From JBBEBE01 sp051746765 (GTDB lineage: Bacteria > Bacteroidota > Rhodothermia > Balneolales > Balneolaceae): a stretch of DNA of 5,983 nt. Positions 1 through 5,477 of this stretch are shown here, in pieces (within the stretch, counting starts at the first letter, position 1; each line of letters begins with the position of its first letter). Below the pieces are notes generated by a model that saw only the letters and a program-made list of their open reading frames with translations, searched no databases and was not told the origin of the DNA. The DNA lies in the NCBI GenBank assembly GCA_051746765.1, contig JBNJFK010000145.1, positions 1-5,983 on the forward strand, written 5' to 3'. The position numbers and the translations under genes were made by a program.

Positions 1-602
1 TTTTGGCGGGCCTCTCATGGTATGCCGGAACGGTCGTTTTCGCGATGGGAATTCAGATTTTTGGAGTCTATTGGATACTCTACAAGGGATTTGTCCAATC
101 GTCATTTCCATCGATGCTTCGAACCGTTCGGCCAGCCGTCTTGCTTGGGTTCAGCACCAGTTCCAGTGTGGCTACATTACCTGTCACTCTGGAATGTGTG
201 GAAAAGGGGCTCGGTATTGCTCCCCGCATCAGCAGGTTTGTATTACCGGTCGGAACCACCATCAATATGGATGGGACCAGCATCTATCAGGCTGTATCGG
301 CACTTTTTATCGCTCAAGCTCTTGGAATGGACCTCACATGGCTGCAGCAGGGAACCATCTTGTTTACAGCATTACTGGCTTCAGTCGGCTCTGCGGGGGT
401 CCCCGGTGCAGGTGTCGTGATGCTCGTGGTGGTCCTTGAATCGATCCAGGTTCCGGTTGAGGGAATCGCATTGATTCTGGGTTTGGAGCGGATTCTCGAT
501 ATGGCTCGAACGGCACTCAATGTCACCGGAGATGCGGTCGTCGCATCTCTTGTTTCTGCAACAGAAGCTGATCAGGCGGAGGCTTTACGTTCGGATGAAT
601 AA
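1..602 (+). CDS. Dicarboxylate/amino acid:cation symporter (SLC1/DAACS family, glutamate/aspartate type), C-terminal part
   Basis: Inner-membrane Na+ (or H+) coupled uptake carrier of the GltP/GltT/GltPh family. The 5' end lies outside the window. The visible 199 residues cover about the last half of a protein usually 400-430 aa long, from TM5 to the end of TM8. Family motifs appear in order: the serine-rich HP1 tip (STSSS, fragment residues 51-55, followed by TLPVT), the TM7 motif NMDGT (88-92) that binds Na+, the HP2 loop GVPGAG (132-137), and the TM8 motif LDMARTALNVTGD (165-177). By alignment from memory with GltPh, D166, R169, T170 and N173 match the substrate-binding D394, R397, T398 and N401. 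The arginine favours an acidic amino acid over a neutral one. E162 replaces the Asp often found there (D390 in GltPh), a conservative change. The stop overlaps the next gene by 8 bp, suggesting co-transcription. The family call is very secure; the exact substrate is inferred. Confidence 0.95.
   Translation, partial: LAGLSWYAGTVVFAMGIQIFGVYWILYKGFVQSSFPSMLRTVRPAVLLGFSTSSSVATLPVTLECVEKGLGIAPRISRFVLPVGTTINMDGTSIYQAVSALFIAQALGMDLTWLQQGTILFTALLASVGSAGVPGAGVVMLVVVLESIQVPVEGIALILGLERILDMARTALNVTGDAVVASLVSATEADQAEALRSDE
578..582 (+). promoter_or_regulatory. Probable Shine-Dalgarno site (GGAGG) for the TPR-like gene
   Basis: GGAGG lies inside the end of the transporter gene, 12 nt before the ATG at 595. 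That spacing is rather long, but it is the only purine-rich site near the candidate starts. It favours 595 (or the in-frame ATG at 610) over the upstream in-frame ATG at 520, which would overlap the transporter deeply. Confidence 0.4.
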
Positions 603-1536
603 TCGATCCATGCGTGGGGGATTCATCATTCCGATCCGTCTAACAGGTGTGTGTTTTGCTCTGGTTTTCGGATTATCAGGCAGGGTAATGGCTGTTGACT
701 GTCTCGAGATCGGACATTCGGACACCCTCGTGGAAGTGGGGCAGTCTTCTTTCTATGAGGGTGACTGGCAGGAGGCACGACTCTGTTTCCAACTCCTTCA
801 GGATCAAAAACCGAAGGATCCCGCCGGTTATTTTCTTGAATCGATGATCCCTTTTTGGGAGTACTATTTCGTGACGCATGATTCAGATTTGGCCGATCAG
901 TTTTTTGAACTTTCGGAGGAGGCCATTGAGCGGGCAGAAGTGAAACTTCAAATGGACCCGGATGATTCAGGTGCAATTGCCATGTTGAGTGGATTGTACG
1001 GGTATCGAAGCATGGTCGCATCGGAGGAAGGCGCGATACGTGAAGCGTTTCGGTCAGGTAGAAAGGGATACGAATACACGAAACAGTTGATGGAACTGGA
1101 GAGTGACAACAGCCCGGAGATCCATATCGGTCGTGGAATGTATCACTATATGGCCGGGAGTGTACCCGGCTCTCTTCGGTGGCTTGCACGACTGTTCGGC
1201 CTTCACGGAGATAAACAGACGGGTGTGGACTATTTGGAAGAGGCAGCTGAAAGTAACTCGTATACCCGTCTGGATGCACGATTGATATTGAGTGTGATTT
1301 ATAAACGTGAAGGGTTGGAAGAGAGTGCATTACATCATTTAAATGAATTACTTTCGAGCTATGAAGAGAATCGGATTTTTCTCTTGTTGAAAGCCGATCT
1401 TCTGGTGGAGTTGGGACGAACCGGAGAAGCAACCCGGCTGTATGATCTATTGATCGAACGTGCCGATGAACATTGGGTTCGATTGTCGGCGGAGATTCGG
1501 GAACGAAACCGAAAAATTGAAGAGAATCCGTCGTGA
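595..1536 (+). CDS. Secreted tetratricopeptide-repeat-like protein
   Basis: A 313-aa protein of unknown specific function. The N-terminus reads as a Sec signal peptide: basic residues, a hydrophobic stretch at about 17-28 (TGVCFALVFGLS), then a plausible cleavage after VMA (residue 33). The mature protein is mostly amphipathic helix. Helical-repeat pairs are visible at about 44-74 (with YEGDWQEARLCFQLL), 97-120, 123-170, 227-256 and 259-290 (LLKADLLVELGRTGEATRLY). This is the small/large/aromatic spacing of TPR units, which usually act as protein-interaction scaffolds. A distinctive segment at 180-216 (RGMYHYMAGSVPGSLRWL, then GLHGDK) recurs in bacterial TPR proteins and, from memory, resembles the central region of the IML2/TTC39 family. 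The ATG at 595 is chosen because it gives a clean signal peptide and only an 8-bp overlap with the transporter. The overlap suggests co-expression, but a shared function is not shown. The protein is probably periplasmic. Confidence 0.8.
   Translation: MNNRSMRGGFIIPIRLTGVCFALVFGLSGRVMAVDCLEIGHSDTLVEVGQSSFYEGDWQEARLCFQLLQDQKPKDPAGYFLESMIPFWEYYFVTHDSDLADQFFELSEEAIERAEVKLQMDPDDSGAIAMLSGLYGYRSMVASEEGAIREAFRSGRKGYEYTKQLMELESDNSPEIHIGRGMYHYMAGSVPGSLRWLARLFGLHGDKQTGVDYLEEAAESNSYTRLDARLILSVIYKREGLEESALHHLNELLSSYEENRIFLLLKADLLVELGRTGEATRLYDLLIERADEHWVRLSAEIRERNRKIEENPS
1153..1170. repeat. Short inverted repeat inside the TPR-like gene
   Basis: GCCGGG (1153-1158) and CCCGGC (1165-1170) form a perfect 6-bp stem with a 6-nt loop, followed by tctctt. 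It lies in the codons for AGSVPG, a conserved-looking part of the protein. Coding constraint and GC-rich glycine/proline codons are therefore the simplest explanation. There is no clear T-tract, so it is not called as a terminator. Confidence 0.25.
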
Positions 1537-1629
1537 GAAGGAATCTTTTGGATTGATCATGGTAAACAACCGTGTAATTTCCGTAATTGGTAAGTGGGTA
1601 AGAGTTCCCTGATTAACCGAATCAACTGA
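1537..1629. other. Intergenic region with repeated GTAA motifs; leader of the T9SS cargo gene
   Basis: The only substantial non-coding stretch in the window (93 bp), AT-richer than its surroundings. It must hold any terminator for the transporter/TPR unit and any promoter for the T9SS cargo gene, yet neither is clear. No stem followed by a T-run was found. A poor promoter-like pair, TTGGAT (1548-1553) and TGTAAT (1573-1578), has 19-bp spacing. Five GTAA copies start at 1562, 1574, 1583, 1590 and 1598, two of them extended to GTAATT and two to GGTAAG. No Shine-Dalgarno sequence precedes the ATG at 1630 (the upstream bases are accgaatcaactga), which is normal for Bacteroidota-group genes. Confidence 0.35.
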
Positions 1630-3060
1630 ATGGGAAGAACGCTACGACTCCTTCTCTTGCGAATGGTTTTCACCTGCGTCTATCTCTTCGCAGTGGGAGA
1701 GGTCTGTGCCGTACAAGTAAATGCGGCGATGGACGATTCCCTCCGTATCCAAGACAAGGATGCGCAGTTTCAATTGGTGATTGAACCCGACCCGGAGTCG
1801 GTATCCGATGCAGTACAACATGTACGGTGGAGCGATTGGCAATGGATCCAGCCTTTGGGACTCAACCGTGAACGCCCGGATCCGGAATCCATCCGCCCGA
1901 GTCTGCGTTTCGGCTTGCCGGATTCCCTCTATTCGATCCCCTATACTCCACTGGATCAATCCGCTCAATGGAGTCTCGACGAGCAGGACAGGGACTGGGT
2001 CGTGGTCGGGAATCCGTACACAGAACCGGTACAGATGGATCAATTCACGGGGGTTGGTGGAGAGATTCAAAGCACTGTTGGCTATCTGTGGGATCGGGAT
2101 CAGCAACAGTTCCGGGCGGTATCCGGACGTGCGTCCGTTGAGCCGGGAGATGTCATTGCTCTGAAGAATCAGGGTGCAGAGCAAGTGGAGCTTCCGTTTC
2201 CAACCGTGGGATCCCGTATTTCCGGTTCGACCCGTCCGGATGCCGATCGATCGATTCAGTTCACGCTATTCAACCGCATCTCTTCCAAACATTCAGAAGT
2301 CCATATCCAATTCGAACACGAGGCGACAGCTGGGATGGATCCGTTTGACCTGGAGTCCATATACAGTGGACTGGAGCTTCGGGAATTTCCGGACACGCCA
2401 CGACTCTTTTTCCAGGGCGTTGGCGCCGATTCAACGTTTTGGTTAAGCAGGGATTCTCGTCCGTTCGATCTGGATTCTCCGATGGAACTCACCATGGGTT
2501 TTTTGTCTCGAAGAGATTCGGGCCCACACCGTCTCGAATGGGAGCTTGCCGATAATGTACCGGAAGAGTGGACGCTGGAGTTGACGGATCGATGGACTCA
2601 ACAGAGCATCGATTTGCGACAAAGGCAGAGCTACCGTTTTGACGGGGACGGAGCGGTTCTGGCACCAATGAGTCTCGTTCATGGAGAGATTCAATCCCTG
2701 TTGCTCGAAGAGCCATATGATCGGTTCCAGGTTCGAATTGCGCCCCGAGTCTCCGAACAGGGAGGGCCTTCACTACATCAGCTGAATCAGGATCCGGACC
2801 ACATGGAGCTTCACGCGAATTACCCAAATCCGTTTTCCTCTGAAACCAGTGTTGAGTTTTTCCTGCCGGAGGAGACGGTGGTCTATCTCAACATTTACAA
2901 TGTGGTAGGGCAACGGGTAGCACAACTGATAAATGATGAACCGGTTCAAGGCTGGCATACGGAGACCTGGAATGCCGGAGAACTGCCAAGCGGTATCTAC
3001 ATTCTTCGTCTGGAAACACCACGTGGTGTATTGACAAGAAAAATGACGCTTATTCGATGA
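1630..3060 (+). CDS. Secreted protein with T9SS type A C-terminal sorting domain
   Basis: A 476-aa exported protein. A Sec signal peptide spans about residues 1-27 (basic start, LLLL...VFTCVYLFAV core, probable cleavage after VCA). The C-terminal 83 residues or so (from about 394) form a type IX secretion type A sorting domain. It starts with HANYPNPF, then gives EFFLPEETVVYLNIYN, VVGQRVAQL, a WNAGELPSGIYILRL strand pair, and ends in KMTLIR. Such proteins cross the outer membrane through T9SS, and the domain is usually removed as the protein is released or anchored at the surface. The body has no enzyme motif I recognise. Residues 122-190 (DWVVVGNPYTEPV, a YLWDRDQQQFRAV strand, EPGDVIALKN) resemble a beta-rich module common just before sorting domains in this group. 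The rest (205-370) looks like beta-sandwich. The ATG at 1630 gives the signal peptide directly. The gene ends 11 bp inside the convergent halogenase-like gene. The secretion call is strong; the function is unknown. Confidence 0.9.
   Translation: MGRTLRLLLLRMVFTCVYLFAVGEVCAVQVNAAMDDSLRIQDKDAQFQLVIEPDPESVSDAVQHVRWSDWQWIQPLGLNRERPDPESIRPSLRFGLPDSLYSIPYTPLDQSAQWSLDEQDRDWVVVGNPYTEPVQMDQFTGVGGEIQSTVGYLWDRDQQQFRAVSGRASVEPGDVIALKNQGAEQVELPFPTVGSRISGSTRPDADRSIQFTLFNRISSKHSEVHIQFEHEATAGMDPFDLESIYSGLELREFPDTPRLFFQGVGADSTFWLSRDSRPFDLDSPMELTMGFLSRRDSGPHRLEWELADNVPEEWTLELTDRWTQQSIDLRQRQSYRFDGDGAVLAPMSLVHGEIQSLLLEEPYDRFQVRIAPRVSEQGGPSLHQLNQDPDHMELHANYPNPFSSETSVEFFLPEETVVYLNIYNVVGQRVAQLINDEPVQGWHTETWNAGELPSGIYILRLETPRGVLTRKMTLIR
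3016..3029. repeat. 14-bp perfect palindrome near the convergent gene ends
   Basis: ACACCACGTGGTGT is identical to its reverse complement. It encodes part of LETPRGV in the T9SS sorting domain, about 30 bp before the end of that gene and just beyond the stop of the convergent halogenase-like gene. As RNA it would give at most a 5-bp stem with a 4-nt loop, with no T-run on either side, so it is a weak terminator candidate. It could be a protein-binding palindrome or simply chance within coding sequence. Confidence 0.35.
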
Positions 3061-4524
3061 AATCAGGAGCCGTATGCCGATAAACTCCGTTGGCGGAAGA
3101 ATCAAAGAGGCCCACATTGTTCCACTCCCTGAATCGGTTGTTCAGTAGTTTGAACCACTCCTTTCTCTGACCCATTGAACGCTTGTTTCCGGGGATGTCC
3201 ATCAATTCCGTAATCGATTTTTGTATCCGTTTCCATAATCGATGGTTGTCCGTTTGCAGAAATCCCTGCAATTGAGCCGGGTTCTGGACTCGGTGCTGTT
3301 CAGCTACGACGGTTGCCATAAAATAGAGCATGGTCGACAGTTCGAACCGATGGGGATCCCGTCTTGAATGGTAGGCAACCGAGACGAGTCGGTCCAGAGC
3401 GTCCAATTCCCGGGAAAGGTTCTCTTCGTATCGCTTGAGGGTATTTGAACCCGGAAGCCCCTGTTCAAAATGCCGGGCAATCCATTCAACACCATGAAGG
3501 GACCAGGCGATTCCGGTACTGTGCATGGGATCTGCAAATCCATATGTTGAGGGGAGGGNNNNNNNNNNCGGCGTTGCAGGCGACCGGACTGAATGATTTG
3601 TCCGGGTTCGGTATGGAGAGTTGCAGGATTCAACTGCTTCCTGAGCAGAGACGGGAATGTGGGAGATCGAGTCCATGCTTCAAGGGAATCGGGTTTGAGA
3701 GGAGCCGTGAATTCGTTCAGATCGCAGAGCTGTCCGATGCTGGTACGCCCGTCATCGAAACGCAACGTCCAGAACCACCCCTCATTTGTGAGATGATGCA
3801 TGGCACTTTCGTCCGGGGGGAAAGGGTAGTGTTCTGTTTCAAAACCGTTCTCATTCAGAATGTCTCGAAACTCAGGGAGAGTGTGTACGTGTGTGAATAT
3901 GGCGGATGTGTTGGTTCGGAATCCATCTTGTTCGCTCGAAAAACCGAAAAGAAGGTTGGCCAGGGAACCATTTCCGGAGGCATCGATCAGAAACTCTGTT
4001 CTGCACTCTGATGATTCTCCGTTCGGGTTTTGGAATCGAAGGGTCCACAGATTCTTTCGCCAATCCGCAGCTGTCAACTCGAAGCGATCACAACATTCGA
4101 TATCCGAATCGAGACAGAGTTGATGGAGATGCTGGTCCAGAGATGATCGGACCCAGTTCGAGTCTCCCAAATGACGATTGCGGCTGGATGCGACCACGAT
4201 CTCGCCCTCCCACGTGTCATCTGCCGATTTTTGAGGGTTGAACTGCGGATAATAGACAAAGCCTCGTTTGGGACCTCCCTGAAGATGAGGATACTGTTCA
4301 CTCCATAACCCGTATCGCGACAAAATATCGAGATCCGGCAATCCATATCGTTTTGCGAGAGAGCGCAAGACGAGATCCGCGTAGGGAGTTGAGGACTCTC
4401 CGATCGAAAATCGTGGGTGGGACTGTCGATCGACAAGGCGAACGCGATATCCAATCTCTCGGAGTACAAGTGCCAATACGGAACCACTGATTCCACTGCC
4501 GACGATGGTAACATCTCCCTTCAT
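3050..4524 (-). CDS. Tryptophan-halogenase-like FAD-dependent oxidoreductase (interrupted by an assembly gap)
   Basis: A flavoprotein of the Trp_halogenase/geranylgeranyl-reductase-like superfamily: 318 N-terminal residues, a scaffold gap, then 168 C-terminal residues (about 490-505 aa in all). The N-terminal Rossmann motif is VGSGISGS (G9, G11, G14). IGESSTP (41-47) is the usual halogenase motif. PKRGFVYY (85-92) carries a lysine roughly where catalytic lysines lie in some family members. FLIDASG (178-184) is a second FAD contact. WFWTLRF (250-256) sits at the halogenase WxWxIP position but reads WxWxLR. After the gap, LPSTYGFADPMHSTGIA is the FAD-binding DPxxSxG motif, and a later STMLYFMATVVAEQ helix is typical of halogenase-like proteins. 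The ATG at 4524 is chosen because AGGAGAGA lies just upstream and it forms ATGA with the preceding radical SAM stop. True halogenation is unproven; a dehydrogenase or monooxygenase is possible. The two halves are in different frames only because the gap length is arbitrary. The gene overlaps the convergent T9SS gene by 11 bp. Confidence 0.85.
3559..3568. other. Assembly gap (10 N) inside the halogenase-like gene
   Basis: Ten unknown bases separate the two parts of the halogenase-like gene. On the minus strand the upstream part ends in RLQR plus CG, the start of an Arg codon. The downstream part resumes with CC, then LPSTYGF. To keep one frame, the real gap must be 2 modulo 3 in length, so exactly 10 cannot be right. 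Related proteins as I remember them have roughly 8-13 residues between these motifs, suggesting some 20-40 missing bases. Read as it stands, the gap creates a false frameshift. Confidence 0.9.
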
Positions 4525-5477
4525 GGTGTATCTCTCCTGCATTTTGAACAGGCAACGTGCGGTTGTGGTTGTTGGGTCAAATTGATTCGTTCCAACCGAC
4601 GTCTTCGATCGTCCAGGCAGTGCAAGCAGCTGGAAAATCGGGACAGGTCCCAAAGGTCGACCTGCAGAATTGAATGTCCGTCAGTGCTGTTTGCAAGACG
4701 AAGGGCTTCATCGATTGTCTGTTCGATCTGATTCAGAGAGGGTTCAACAAACAGCCCTTTCTCCTCCAGCTGGTCCATATAACCGTTCCCGCTTCGGGTC
4801 GGGATCATCGTGACCAGTTGGCTGCCCGACTCAAATGCAAACTGAAGCGATCGAAGAGCCCATTCCCGGTTTTCTTCCGGGTCGAGTTCCCACGGGAGTT
4901 GGAGCAGTAGAAATGTACGAACATGAATACCGGCCCGGCGAAGTGAATGGACAGCAGACCGGTAGCTCTCCGGGCTTAGTTTTTTGTTCAGACGTGGGAG
5001 AATCTCGGGATGGATGGTCTCCAATCCCATGGCCACTTCGAACGTTCCATCGAACTGCGATGCAAATCGGAACAGCGAATGGTTGCAGAGCAACGGATGG
5101 TTTTCAACAATTAAATGTTGGACACCCTGTATCGATTTCAATATGTCCGGGTGGTCTGTAGTCGGGATGGCCCGTTGGTCAAAAAAGTTTCCACTATTGT
5201 AGAGTTTGATTCGATCGGCTTTCGGAAGACGGGCCAGTGCGTAGTTGATCTGTGCAGGTATGGCGCCCTCGGGGGTATCGGATTCGAGAGTATCCCTCCA
5301 CAGGTCACACATGGTACAGGTAAATGAGCACTCCCGGTTTCGAAGGAATAGCGTGTTTACGTTTTGAATCTTTCCGTCCGTCCCCATCTCTTTTTCATGG
5401 AGAAAGTGAACCGGACGGTCTGCCCGACCCGATCGCCGTGGAGGGCGGAGCGTTCGAATTTCGTTACGATCGGGCAT
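4521..5477 (-). CDS. Radical SAM protein with C-terminal zinc-finger-like cysteines
   Basis: A 318-aa enzyme predicted to bind a [4Fe-4S] cluster and cleave S-adenosylmethionine to start radical chemistry on an unknown substrate. The cluster motif is C50-x3-C54-x2-C57 (RECSFTCTMCDLW). Downstream are IKLYNSGNFFD (90-100), IVENHP (123-128), the barrel-strand motif EVAMGLET (147-154) followed by LNKK, and MIPTRSGNG (224-232). CxxC pairs at C284/C287 and C310/C313 form a likely C-terminal zinc or accessory metal site. The GSF/GNFFD and GLET pattern recalls Elp3-like and archaeosine-synthase (RaSEA, TIGR01210-like) radical SAM proteins, but a tRNA role is not implied here. The ATG at 5477 is preferred because it leaves about 50 residues before the cluster motif and only a 14-bp overlap with the upstream gene. 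An AGGAG at 5495-5499 is 17 nt away, too far to be convincing. The stop overlaps the halogenase-like start as ATGA. The fold call is secure; the reaction is unknown. Confidence 0.88.
   Translation of the reverse strand: MPDRNEIRTLRPPRRSGRADRPVHFLHEKEMGTDGKIQNVNTLFLRNRECSFTCTMCDLWRDTLESDTPEGAIPAQINYALARLPKADRIKLYNSGNFFDQRAIPTTDHPDILKSIQGVQHLIVENHPLLCNHSLFRFASQFDGTFEVAMGLETIHPEILPRLNKKLSPESYRSAVHSLRRAGIHVRTFLLLQLPWELDPEENREWALRSLQFAFESGSQLVTMIPTRSGNGYMDQLEEKGLFVEPSLNQIEQTIDEALRLANSTDGHSILQVDLWDLSRFSSCLHCLDDRRRRLERINLTQQPQPHVACSKCRRDTP
4531..4538 (-). promoter_or_regulatory. Shine-Dalgarno site deciding the halogenase-like start
   Basis: On the minus strand this reads AGGAGAGA, with the AGGAG core 9 nt before the ATG at 4524. 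It sits in the last codons of the radical SAM gene. Together with the ATGA overlap it fixes the start at MKGDVTIVGSG, rather than the in-frame ATGs at 4542 or 4653. Confidence 0.75.

Noticed and set aside
626..1432. Long open frame (268 codons) on the minus strand opposite the TPR-like gene
   Set aside because: It lies entirely antisense to a gene with a signal peptide and helical-repeat pattern. Its own translation is rich in Pro, His, Ser and Arg with no motif or domain pattern, so it is a shadow frame.
1548..1578. Sigma-70-like promoter (TTGGAT / TGTAAT) before the T9SS gene
   Set aside because: Poor match with 19-bp spacing, and Bacteroidota-group promoters use a different consensus; mentioned only within the intergenic entry.
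1642..2184. Open frame of 180 codons on the minus strand opposite the T9SS cargo gene
   Set aside because: Antisense to a well-supported gene, with low-complexity translation and no recognisable motif.
3445..4011. Open frame of 188 codons on the plus strand crossing the N gap
   Set aside because: It runs through unknown bases and is antisense to clear FAD-dependent oxidoreductase motifs; its translation has no family features.
3050..4524. Halogenase-like gene as a genuine frameshifted pseudogene
   Set aside because: The only disruption coincides exactly with the N gap, all conserved motifs on both sides are intact, and a suitable gap length restores the frame.
4525..4653. 43-residue N-terminal extension of the halogenase-like protein, from an ATG at 4653
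   Set aside because: It would overlap the conserved C-terminal cysteine region of the radical SAM gene. The ATG at 4524 has a good Shine-Dalgarno site and places the Rossmann motif at the expected N-terminal position.
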